Source of the DNA: Saccoglossus kowalevskii
Taxonomy: Eukaryota; Hemichordata; Enteropneusta; Harrimaniidae
DNA: 20,633 bases
Assembly: GCF_000003605.2 (NCBI RefSeq)
Contig: NW_003116454.1
Location: 259,610-280,242 of the forward strand
Reading direction: 5' to 3'
In this document: positions 9,612 through 18,879 of the stretch, in pieces
How positions within the stretch are numbered: the first letter of the stretch is position 1
How the letters are laid out: every line of letters begins with the position of its first letter
The notes under the pieces: generated by a model
Database searches by the model: none
The model's input: the letters and a program-made list of their open reading frames with translations, nothing else
Told to the model about the DNA's origin: nothing
Translations under genes and position numbers: made by a program

Positions 9612-9836
9612 AACCTTATTTCCATGCGGTACAAAACTCATATAGCATGTTTATTTTACATCTAATAAATATTTCATGCTTAGAATATACATGAAAATAG
9701 CAAATGGATTTAGAGGGATAACACTGCAATGTTGCATTGCATGTGAAATAATAAATTGTCTAACAGACTGATGATCAAAGATATTCTAGTTATAACAGTC
9801 CTTGTAAAAAGCACACTTTAATATGTTGATTTCTGA

Positions 9837-10325
9837 TCATAATTTTCCTGAGATTTCACGCTTTGTTAAAACACTATTTCTTGTAAGGTCTACACAGTTA
9901 GTGAATGCTCTGACCTCAGCTTCACAAATTAATGTCTCTCTGAGATTCATAGTGTAACATTTCAGTACTTCCTCTTGTAGATCTTTACACGCCGGTGGAT
10001 ACGACTGGTGTACGGAATTAGACTGCACATCTTCTGCTGACTTCGTGAACTGTTTTGATGTCAGTCTGTATAATTCAGCATTCTTGAGTTCTACTTGTCT
10101 AAGCTTTTCCTTTCACTGTCCTTCAGACAATTGTTTCCGAAATTCTTCATCTCTTTCCAAATCCACAGCAGTACTTGTCTTTTGGGAACCGGTTTGCTTT
10201 ACCGATCCTTTAGGTTCTTCTTCTCCCATCATGCGCCAGACAACGGCTTCAGATGTCTCTACTGTGCCCGTTTCTTTGTCCATCTCTACCGCCACTTTCT
10301 TTGGGGTGCTACCAGAAACTCCCAT
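9837..10325 (-). pseudogene. Mic19/CHCHD3-like MICOS subunit, intronless copy with one in-frame stop
   Basis: Mic19 is a peripheral inner-membrane protein of the MICOS complex that shapes mitochondrial cristae. The copy opens with MGVSGSTPKK, where Gly2 and Ser6 fit an N-myristoylation signal as in Mic19. An acidic, variable segment leads to DEEFRKQLSEGQ. TGA at codon 71 (10115-10113) interrupts the frame, then KEKLRQVELKNAELYRLTSK and a C-terminal CHCH domain follow in the same frame. That domain has Cys113-X9-Cys123 and Cys134-X9-Cys144, both exact twin CX9C motifs that form disulphides after Mia40-dependent import. The total of 162 codons, including the TGA, compares with about 227 residues in the human protein. 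Roughly 60 residues of the central coiled coil are absent. The first ATG upstream of GVSG is the likely original start, since the triplet before it is TTG-AAA. The insertion hallmarks make this a processed pseudogene. A truncated 70-residue product or a C-terminal CHCH peptide cannot be excluded. Confidence 0.85.
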
Positions 10326-10394
10326 TTTCAACTAACAGACCTCGAACAGTAAATGACCGCAAACACAAATTCCAGGACCACCACAGCAAGCACA

Positions 10395-10407
10395 AAAATG
10401 TGTATTT
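10395..10407. repeat. Target-site duplication, 5' copy of the retrocopy (AAAATGTGTATTT)
   Basis: Identical over 13 bases to 9568-9580. Read on the minus strand it is AAATACACATTTT, preceded by TT, so the inferred nick site is TT/AAAT. It marks the upstream boundary of the inserted mRNA copy. Confidence 0.85.
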
Positions 10408-10920
10408 AACAAACCAAAAAAAAATTCTCGAAAAATCTGATTTGATTACTTCTTCTTATTTAATGATGTTCATTGCCACACTTAAGGATGACATTCATCG
10501 CGACCTTTTATTACATTCATGATATATACAGATACGTGGGATATATTTCAAATATTGATGTTACAATAAAATTTGACTGTGAAACAACACCAATAGAGAA
10601 TGGACAATATGGTACACTAGCAGTACGTGATATATTATAAAGAAAGAAGACGATGACTGTAACTCCATACCCATTGTGACAGAAATGAATATTTCACCGG
10701 TATATTTGTTACGTGTTTTTCCACAAAATACATGAAACTGACACTAAGCAAAACACGAGTTTCAGGATATAATTGTTTTAAATTTTATGTTGACTAGGTG
10801 GTATTACTAACAGGTATTAATATATTCATGTCTGTGTTATGTCACTATTGCCAGTGACTTCATCTGGTTTATGTAACATTTATATGTGTGACATAACGTG
10901 CGGGGTAATTATCTTTGCAG
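10408..10920. other. Non-coding stretch before an exon-like segment
   Basis: An A9 run lies at about 10415-10423 beside the retrocopy insertion site. No MADF domain or other recognisable coding sequence appears upstream of the candidate exon at 10921. The stretch ends in the acceptor-like GTAATTATCTTTGCAG. Confidence 0.5.
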
Positions 10921-11108
10921 ACCGTGGGAAAAGAAAATGGCAGGAGCCAGGCACCCTTGAGATGCAAGTTGCAAATCACATTTGTTCACTCGAGACAGAA
11001 TCTTCAGGCGACGATATGTTCCGCGCCACGAGACCGCGCTTATATGTTGACATGACAACGGATGAAAACGAAGATGTTTTTTTTATGTTAAGCCTGCTAC
11101 AGGCGTAG
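10921..11108 (+). pseudogene. Possible terminal exon of a MADF-BESS-like protein, probably broken
   Basis: The segment begins after a good splice acceptor (TAATTATCTTTGCAG). It then encodes about 62 residues, with GKRKWQEPGTLEMQVANHIC near the start and DENEDVFFMLSLLQA at the end, before TAG at 11106. The layout of a basic patch, then an E-P-x-T-L-E-x-Q-V helix, then an acidic run followed by F-F-x-x-S-L-L resembles the C-terminal part of MADF-BESS DNA-binding proteins. There the BESS motif (D-x-x-F-F-x-S-L-x-P) mediates protein contacts. The BESS motif should continue for about 20 residues. Continuation-like residues (YRRRSHKDTKIK) appear in the next frame just after the stop, which suggests frameshift decay. 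The family call is by motif impression only. An unrelated acidic-tailed exon is possible. Confidence 0.35.
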
Positions 11109-12240
11109 ATCTCATAAAGACACGAAGATTAAAAATAATAATGATTGTAACAGTAAACCATGGAGCTTTTACAGACGAATGCAAATAAACAACAACAACA
11201 GGAGAATTCGTTAGACGAATCCCCGTGCCAGAATAAAAAACTTAAATATGCCATTCGGACATAGGAAATTACATCGATAAGGGTAGGTTAGATTAGATTA
11301 GGTCAATCACAATCACAATATTTCAATTGATCTTCGATGTTATTAAAGAGTATATCACTGTAAACAAAAACAAATAATAAAAACCAAATGACATTCATAT
11401 TTTTCAAAAGGCATTATGTTTTAATTAATGACCACAGACATTTTTTTCAACACATTGTTGTGTATGGATAATTATAAAGCACGTGAACGCTTACTGTTGA
11501 CATTTCGTATCTACGTCCTTATATATACACATAATTACAAATATACTCTATAATAATACATGTAATGGGAGTTTCTAATTTATCTAAGTACTAATAACAA
11601 ACTCGCCATTTAACCTTGATATTGTTATATTGATAACCGCATCCACTTACTTTGCCTATAGTAAGTAGACTTTAGTGTGGACACACGTACTTTAACTAAC
11701 AGCTACTCAACTACTACATTTTAAAAATATTCAGTGTAAATTATTTTGCATGTCCGTCGAATTTTGACATTGTTGAACTCGAAACCTTATGGAGAGTAAA
11801 AACCACAACATTAATTTAATCTTGTTAAAACAAGATTTTTTTTGAATATGTATTTATTTGTTTGATAACTTTTATTTCATTATTATAACTTTCTACTGGA
11901 TCTTGAAGAAAATAATTAAAACTGTCTTGGAGACATATTAAAATAGTATATGGCAATTACGGTACAAATAGAATAATTATGCTAATATTTCTGTTTATCG
12001 CTGGGCGCTTAACGAGAAATTGAATTTGAAATTGTTTCAATAATTACAATCCGGTTGTTCTGAAATATTCAAATACCCAAAATGTACTACACTTGAACTT
12101 ATTGTTTCACACCATTTTATTTTGTCTTATTTATTAGCTTAATAATATACCCAATAATGATTCAGTATATATTGAAATACTGTATGCTATATGTCAATCA
12201 TTATTGGAAACAAATGCCGGATCTCTCTCAACATTCCGTT
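11109..12240. other. AT-rich non-coding stretch
   Basis: Apart from the frameshifted BESS-like tail up to about 11190, no coding or RNA gene signal is seen. A short repetitive TTAGATTAGATTAGG run lies at about 11288-11302. The rest is strongly AT-rich with stops in all frames. Confidence 0.5.
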
Positions 12241-12294
12241 TTTAGTCAATGTGTAGACATAGTCTCACATTTCAAATATCTGGGCCTGACGTTT
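12241..12294 (+). pseudogene. LINE reverse-transcriptase relic with FKYLG motif
   Basis: The frame encodes FSQCVDIVSHFKYLGLTF. The pattern V-x-x-F-K-Y-L-G-x-x-F is characteristic of the region just downstream of the catalytic palm in non-LTR retrotransposon reverse transcriptases. The surrounding open frame (12157-12471) carries no other matching block, so only about 18 codons can be assigned. It is distant from the 210-350 relic and on the same strand, and nothing links the two to a single insertion. No tail or target-site duplication was found. Confidence 0.5.
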
Positions 12295-12581
12295 CCTTGG
12301 AGACTGGTAATTTATTGTGACTTCATGAATGTAATAATTGTAGAAAGTCGGAGAGTGTCCGACAACGGTATAGCACGCATATGGCGAGTGTTGCGTGTAT
12401 TTCAACACACTGCAATTTACACAAGACGTGATTACACTAGTTCAAGCGATGAGTTGTTCTTTATGGAGTAGTTTAGTGACAGTTGCACTATGCAAACGTG
12501 ACTTTTGATTTTAATGACATCAATTTTGTAACACCGCTGTGAAAACCTCCGGTATCTTTGCAAAGTTTGTATTGTGCTTAT

Positions 12582-12663
12582 CGTTGACTGTCGGAACGCC
12601 CGCGCGAGGTGCGATGCGCAAGTTTTTCATACGCGCGCGCCAAGAGTGCTGCGTTGATTCCGT
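12582..12663. other. CpG-dense patch with alternating CG
   Basis: About 13 CG dinucleotides occur in roughly 82 bp, including CCCGCGCG and ACGCGCGCGC, in otherwise AT-rich DNA. Such an unmethylated-looking patch can mark a promoter or an inserted element. The alternating CG tracts could adopt Z-form DNA. No gene is visible at its edges. Confidence 0.5.
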
Positions 12664-14771
12664 TCTAGGTTGCATATCACTCCAGACTCAAGTTTTAGGT
12701 TCCAATAGTTGAAATACTAGATCTGGATTTCTTTTATATAAATACTGAGTCACACCATGCTGGCAGGAAAAAGTAATATGACACTTTGCTGTACTAAATA
12801 CTTATTCAGAGTAATATCAGATTCCTGATCTCACTAAATCTAAAATCCAAATCTTACCGCCACGGGAGCCTGGCTTTGTAACATGATTATGAATGCTGTA
12901 AATTCGACAATAACAACAATATTTATTAATATATTTACATCAGCATCGTTCGGAAAATAATTGTTGAAAAGTTAAGTGTATTATTAAGTTTTAACACAAC
13001 AAAACCTTCACCTTCTTTTTAGTATTTATAAATTTGGCATTTGAATCCAGTCAGCCATTCAAGTTATTTTAACACGTTTCAATGTTATTCAATTGTCTTA
13101 GTTTGAATTGTCAAATTTATAAACATTTATAAAGATAAAATGAACGAGTTTGATGTTCTGATGTAAAATGCTGTGGGAATTCTTTTAAAAACGCTGTCAC
13201 AGTTACTGCGCGATCCACACCAAGTACTATTTGGTTGTAGCGAACAATCGCAAACATATCAAAATTATAAAGTCCCCTGGAGTGTTCCACTGGAGGTTTT
13301 ATATTGGTATAAGCTGCCTGGATATGCGTATCAACTCGTGTATTTATACTATATTTCCTTGTTTACCTCCTTCCCACGAATAATGGACCCTGGGATAAGG
13401 TTTTTCCAAGTCGTAGCAGTATTCTGTTACTGATGTTTGATTTGATACTGCCACTTTTGTTTACACTTAAATTTATTTTATGTTTCAATTACTAATCACA
13501 TGAAAGCGCCATATCCATCGCACATCGACAGTTTGAGTGTAAACCCCACGTGACGTATAACATGTATAACACACGTTGTTAAATAAATCGAACGTGCGCT
13601 GTGGGACAACTGTGGCGTTTTGTCTACATATGTTTCGTTTCAAGAGTCCTTTACTTATGAACAACGATCACGCAAATATATCAAGCGTGCTAAGTGGGAA
13701 TTGAAATAACGCAGATTCAGCTGGTGCCGGGGATTTGCACGCTGGCGCGAAAACGTTATTATATATATATCATACAATAAAAGATTAACCTGTCTGGCTG
13801 TCACTGTGTATTTAGTAGAGCGAAACGAAACTGAAAGCAGTTCACTTCGATTTGAAAGAATCAATTAAAGAAAACTGTGGCCCATAAGGCTGACAAGTTC
13901 TTAACACTTTTAATGCTTATCGTATCAACATTAACGCATGACAAAAGGATCGTCGGTGATGGCATAAAAGCTACTGAACAACATGCATCTGCATGTTTTA
14001 ATTGAAATTAGTGACAGCGCACAGGCTTTGTCGTGCACATCATACAATCTAACAGGTCATACAAATTGTTTAAGAAGTATTCACATCAGACTGTGTCATG
14101 TTTTGATTCTCTATGTAGTCACAAATTGATTGAAAATGTTTTTCTCAAACACAAACTCCCAAACAATACCAATCAATCAGTCCGGGTATTTGTTTTAAAA
14201 AAAAACGATTTGTGTCAGAGAAAGTAGTTATTGAAATGTACTAGTTGCGCCCTCGAACAAAATTCAACTAAGGGAAATGTTAATATTGCCTCATCTCCTG
14301 TTTTCATCTGGTTGCCTGCTTTTAATATGTTGAAATTTATGTTGCCACTTATTGAAGAAATGCCGACATTATAACGTATTTGCGCAGTGATTGTTTTCGA
14401 TTCTTCACGTCTTTGTAAATTTATATTTATTTTAGAATACTAGTATATTTATATCCCCAAACTTCGACATCGTGTGTTTTTGTCACGGGGTACTCGTCAC
14501 GGTACAACCAATATACGGACTTAGATTTAGAATAATTTCATTTGACATTCCTGACCGAATTTTCCACACAAATATATTTGGAATGAATACTTTATTTTTT
14601 AATACACACATTTGGTTTTTAATTAACTTAGTTTTATTTTAATTAGATAATCCGTTTCTAATGAAGCTTTGTTTAAGTCAACGAAATGTGCTGATATGGC
14701 TGACCATATACCCCAAATCTAAATATAATAATATATATTGCAAATATAAATAGTAAATATTTTGCGATAGT
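12664..14771. other. Non-coding stretch with small palindromes
   Basis: The frames at 13173-13433 and 13655-13864 have no recognisable domain. A CACGTG E-box abutting a TGACGT half-CRE lies at 13547-13556. A perfect palindromic AACATGCA-TC-TGCATGTT lies at about 13980-13997. An AT microsatellite lies near 13758-13770. No gene is supported. Confidence 0.5.
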
Positions 14772-14807
14772 AGATAATTTATTATGCATACTATACATAA
14801 ATTATCT
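14772..14807. repeat. 11-bp perfect inverted repeat
   Basis: AGATAATTTAT at 14772-14782 pairs with ATAAATTATCT at 14797-14807 around 14 nt. The composition is almost pure AT, so a chance origin is likely in this context. No target-site duplication was found. Confidence 0.5.
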
Positions 14808-15711
14808 GGGAAATCAAAGCCAAATAGGATCTAAATAATTGTTGAGATATATATCTGTTTTATCAAATATATGAATTATGAACAGGTCTGCTATGTAAGC
14901 TTATATCGAAGACGAGTGACGAGTATCTAAATCTTGTAAGGAAAGCTCCACATGTAACCAGATAGACACATCACACACACATTAAAACCGATATAAAAGT
15001 GAAATCAGTTCTGTTCCTACAGGGGGGGGGGATTTGTAGTCCAACTTTGTCAACGATGTCTTTGATTCAATCAACGAAGACAATGTCTTAGACGCATATT
15101 GCTTCACCCCGTCGAAAATAACATAAATGTTTCAAACAAGGTTAATCTTAAGATAAACACGTGTTTTTTTTAATTCATTTATCTCTTTGACCCACAAAAC
15201 TAATAAATAACAACGTGACTCGACTAGTCGTAACTACTATGCATTTCGATCTATATATGTGTAATCGTATAGAAGTAGGAGATTTCAAAAATCAGGCTAA
15301 ACGTCGTTCTCGTCTATATCGATGTTTCACAGTCAAAACATATTTTCATTTGAGTTATAAATTATACTATCGTGGATAGGCTCCTGTCAACAGCCTCGAA
15401 GCCGATGGACATATATGTCAATATTGTCATAAACTTTGAATATGTCTAATACACAATTATGGTAAAACGAAGCCATCATTTCTGTGAACACTGTCAAAAT
15501 CCTTTCTGCAGTGATATATTTACTGCGACTTCTCATTATTGTAAAATGAAATCCAAATTTGGATTGGACGGATTATTTATTGCTGTTATGAATAGATGGT
15601 TATTATACCACAAAGTGATGTACCATGAATACAAATACGAATCTCAAATAGAAATGACACACTTTCCCAATTCCATGTATTTTGACAAGGAAGCAATGCC
15701 ATGATCATCTT
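14808..15711. other. Non-coding stretch with a G10 tract
   Basis: A run of ten G lies at 15022-15031 in AT-rich DNA and resembles the G-tracts of the MITE at 15.7 kb, but no terminal repeats are seen around it. The ATG-initiated frame at 15459-15704 (81 codons, Cys- and His-containing) has no recognisable zinc-binding spacing and no splice context. I do not call it a gene. Confidence 0.45.
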
Positions 15712-15890
15712 AGAGGCACTCAGCACTGGTGGATCCAGAAATTCGTTAGGGGGGGGGGCTCCTATTGACGTAGCCGAAGTAGACCTCCAGTGGGCAGGGT
15801 TTGTCAATTAATACATTGATTTTTTTGCGGGCCGAAGTAGGGGGGGGGCACCTAGCGCCTTCCCCTAAATCCGTGAGTACGCAGAGGAAA
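15712..15890. mobile_element. hAT-like MITE with G-tracts
   Basis: The left end TCAGCACTGGTGGATCCAG (15720-15738) matches the reverse complement of the right end (GCGTACTCACGGATTTAG, ending at 15882) at many positions, as a decayed terminal inverted repeat. The imperfect 8-bp direct repeats AGAGGCAC (15712-15719) and AGAGGAAA (15883-15890) agree at six of eight bases, the duplication size of hAT transposons. Inside are two G-tracts, G10 at 15749-15758 and G9 at 15840-15848, and a repeated GCCGAAGTAG (15773-15782 and 15831-15840). At about 163 bp with no ORF it would be non-autonomous. The hAT assignment is an inference. Confidence 0.5.
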
Positions 15891-17498
15891 TGGAAACTTG
15901 TGCCACATTTTTCCATATTAAATCAACACTTGTTTGATGACCCTGTGAACTCGGATTGTGGGTCACATGGATAACACGTGTAAAGCTTGAAAGCAGATAA
16001 TACCACTGAATGTCATGTGATTATATATTTGAGATTATGTAACTTTACTTTGACCCAAACCGCCGTGTTTTCATCTAGGCTGTATGACAGTGGAAACTTT
16101 ACACAATGTTCGTCCCTCCCTCTAAACTCCCTCATTTTTTCTCAAGAGATCTATTTGATTATGACTTGACTTGAATTGATATATGGTGTACAAAGCACCT
16201 GACTCCAGCTCCCACTGTAAATTAGTATCGTGTCGTGTTTTTCAGTACAAGACCATAGATGCAAAAATGGAATAATCTGCCCCATTCAACTTTGTATTTC
16301 ATTCCATATAATGAGAAGTACACGTTTTAGCACGTGTTGTCTTTCGACTTATCAATTTGCATTACATTCATAGTAGACTAAAATATTGAAATTGATGTGA
16401 ACTGACGGTTGCAAATTAAGTTGTGTTGAGCTGGGATAGGATTTGGTCCACAACTTAATCTATCAGTTAGGGTGAGAACGTCTCATGTCATCTCTGTTTA
16501 TGTCTACCTTTTCATCCGCATAATATATTTTCTTCTTGTAAAGTAATGTGTTCGAAATGAAAGCAGTGGTTTTCACTTTAATTCGTTACTGGTATCTTTC
16601 CAGAGTTCTGTCAATAATAAAATAATAATTCACAGACAAAGAAAATGCATTAGAATGCGGGACCGCGCTCATTACACGTTTTTTGAATCTGTTCTAGATG
16701 GTGAATCGTGGCGAGGAGCCCGTCTGCCTGCTCTAATATTTGCACAACGTAAACGACTTAACTTGGTTAAGTTGATTGAGGAATACGATGATAACCCTGG
16801 AAACACACATACTACTAGAAACGGTTAGCTTTTCAGAGTTCAATTGATTTGTCCAAGTTGACACCACACGATGAACTGTATTTGCGCACGTCTCACAAAA
16901 TTTAAAAATAACCAAAACTAGCATTTACATCCGGACCTTTATTATGTGTGAGCTAATATAATGTGTAAGCTAAACGCGGCAAAGTATATGATCATACAAT
17001 CAATGAGTTTTTAATTAATTAATTTGATTTAATTTAATTAGAAAATCATATTACTTAAATAAATGTCCGTAACTTATTCGGTTAGAGCATAGACCTTAAA
17101 AATATCTTGAGCTTGAGCATTAAAAAATGATCGATATTTTGCTTATAATTTGAAGGATGTATGCTACGGAGTATCATTAATTTGTCAAACACTGCGAGAT
17201 CAAATATAATGTAAGTACTTGTTGGGTTAATAATTTAATTATGTTTCTCACCGCCCCCGGGGCATTGACATTCATCCAACTATTGAATGTAGCAATTAGC
17301 TTTGAGTAAATTACTGAATGCGATGTTTGGTAATGTCTGTCTCCATCAGTGATTTTGTCGGAAATTCATTTACAAATCATACGAATGTATTATATATTTT
17401 GATTACCATCTCAAAACTCCCATAAATAACGTTTATTGTATAATGTTAATGAAATGTGGATTGCCTCACAACTCTAACTATTATTTATGTGTTTTTAG
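15891..17498. other. Non-coding stretch with one stem-loop
   Basis: It holds the inverted repeat at 16415-16459 and a low-complexity AATTAATTAATT run near 17010-17041. No open frame has a recognisable product. It ends in CTCTAACTATTATTTATGTGTTTTTAG, which contains a CTAAC branch-site-like motif and an acceptor. Confidence 0.5.
16415..16459. repeat. 11-bp perfect inverted repeat with extendable stem
   Basis: ATTAAGTTGTG (16415-16425) pairs exactly with CACAACTTAAT (16449-16459) across 23 nt. Beyond an internal loop, AACTG upstream (about 16400) can pair with CAGTT downstream (about 16464-16468). It may be a hairpin RNA, a MITE remnant or chance. No target-site duplication is seen. Confidence 0.5.
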
Positions 17499-17573
17499 AA
17501 GATACATACACACGTTTGTAGGTCAGTGTCGATTCTGGCATGCTTTGCCCGCCTTCTTTTCGTGACTCTCCAG
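17499..17573 (+). other. Exon-like segment, 25 codons, unknown product
   Basis: The segment follows a CTAAC branch-site-like motif (17473-17477) and a pyrimidine-rich acceptor ending in AG at 17497-17498. It ends at a canonical CAG|GTATCG donor. Its 75 nt are open in one frame throughout (KIHTHVCRSVSILACFARLL, then five more residues), with symmetric phase. No family is recognised. The frame also runs on past the donor to 17747. The splice signals are good but this is a single unsupported exon. Confidence 0.2.
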
Positions 17574-18620
17574 GTATCGGGAATATATCACTATCTCTTC
17601 CCCATTGTGAACCATCCCGTGTTGCGTTTAACGAATTTAGACAGTTACAATTTTCATGCTTTAAGTTTAAATGGCTTTTCCAAATTGACTGCTGGTGTAG
17701 CGAACAGAACAGCTTCTAATTTGCCAGTGAACTTATTGTTGAAATAGCAGATTTACTCTCGAAGGAGATCACTATAACTCCGTCTTGTTCATTACATTAG
17801 GTATTTACGATTGTATGGTCGTATATTTCAAGAGACCAATAATGGTATTGCATAACGCATAAATCAAGTAAATAATATAATTTTATTACATTTAATGTAT
17901 CGCAAGGTTGTAAAATAACGGTCACTTTTAACACAGAAACAAAATTACTTTTAGCTGTCAATCGAACTAAGATTGTGACACGCTATCGGTCACTTGGCCT
18001 GGCACATTTAATTGACCCCCTTTCTTTGAAATCAGCCATACCTGAATTTTATCGCAATATTTCGGGCGCATTATTCCTCGTGAGCAGAATGTACGACATT
18101 ATAGGATAAAATGTAATGTCTCGGCAGAATGCGGAATTTTTCACTACTCTTAATCACTATCCCGGGAATTACAGGCAAAGTGTAATTGGGCATGAGCTAT
18201 AAATTTAACAGTTGTCAGCGTTTACATGAAACACGTCCCTATTTCATCTGAGAGTCAAATATATGGATAATATTTCATTATCAGCATATAAGTGACTAGA
18301 AGACGATCACATATGAAATACAACACACTATCTACAGCGCCCGTATGTTTAGTTCTTTCGAATCAGTTTCATATTATCTGTCAAAACGTCACATATTTAC
18401 ACGAATCACGCATACATGGTATAACGATATTGTTTCCTATTTTCTAATTATCTATTACAAGAGTCGATAATTAGTACATGTCTGGTGCAATCATTAAAAA
18501 ACATATACTATTTATACATAGAACCATACGACATTTTTTTTCAGCAGGACAGATTTCCCTAAACTTCATAAAGTTGGGTACAACCTTCGGCTTCGATTCT
18601 TGTGGCGCACTCCCCGCGCT
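17574..18620. other. Non-coding stretch
   Basis: No recognisable coding motif, RNA gene or mobile-element end is seen. The composition is AT-rich with scattered short T and A runs. Confidence 0.5.
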
Positions 18621-18658
18621 TTCATCCTGTAGATATCATTTCATCCTGTAGATATCAT
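18621..18658. repeat. 19-bp exact tandem duplication
   Basis: TTCATCCTGTAGATATCAT is present twice back to back (18621-18639 and 18640-18658) without mismatch, which indicates a recent slippage or repair event. No ORF is affected. Confidence 0.9.
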
Positions 18659-18879
18659 AAGATGTCATAATGCCTATAGCGATTGGGTTACGATGGGGCT
18701 AGCAAACTGGGTCGACTCTGATTTATTCAAATGTTTCCGGATTAATGATTATTTATTAATATTTTTTTCAATAGTACTTTTATATTGTTAGCTTATGAAT
18801 CAGTAAAATTGCAGCCACTTATCCTAACGTAATCAGTCAGAACTTCAAATCGAATGCACCATGTATGTATGTTTAATAC

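Larger units (their letters stand above)
9581..10394 (-). mobile_element. Processed retrocopy of a Mic19 (CHCHD3-like) mRNA
   Basis: The inserted unit is about 814 bp on the minus strand, with the features of a reverse-transcribed spliced mRNA. It has about 69 nt of 5' leader, an intronless coding region (10325-9837) and about 250 nt of 3' leader. A polyadenylation hexamer ATTAAA (9611-9606) stands about 21 nt before a seven-base A-run (minus strand, 9584-9578). Perfect 13-bp direct repeats flank the unit, and the 5' repeat begins in TTAAAT, close to the TT/AAAA nick preference of LINE endonucleases. The identical repeats suggest a fairly recent insertion, although the A tail is short. The source LINE family cannot be told from the window. 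Confidence 0.85.

Noticed and set aside
10113-10115. In-frame TGA as a selenocysteine codon
   Set aside because: Mic19 is not a selenoprotein, the position does not align with a catalytic cysteine, and no SECIS-like structure is evident in the 3' leader.
10045-10352. Overlapping plus-strand frames of 85-96 codons opposite the Mic19 copy
   Set aside because: They are antisense shadows of the minus-strand coding region. Their peptides have no recognisable motif, and the minus frame explains the openness.
12157-12471. The full 104-codon frame as a gene
   Set aside because: Only about 18 codons look like a LINE reverse transcriptase. The remainder lacks conserved blocks and is more likely chance openness.
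13173-13433. Hydrophobic 86-codon frame as a membrane protein
   Set aside because: Hydrophobicity follows from T-rich codons. It starts without ATG and has no motif or splice context.
15459-15704. ATG-initiated 81-codon frame with several Cys and His residues
   Set aside because: Cysteine spacing fits no zinc-finger pattern I know, there is no splice or promoter context, and such length is expected by chance in about 20 kb.
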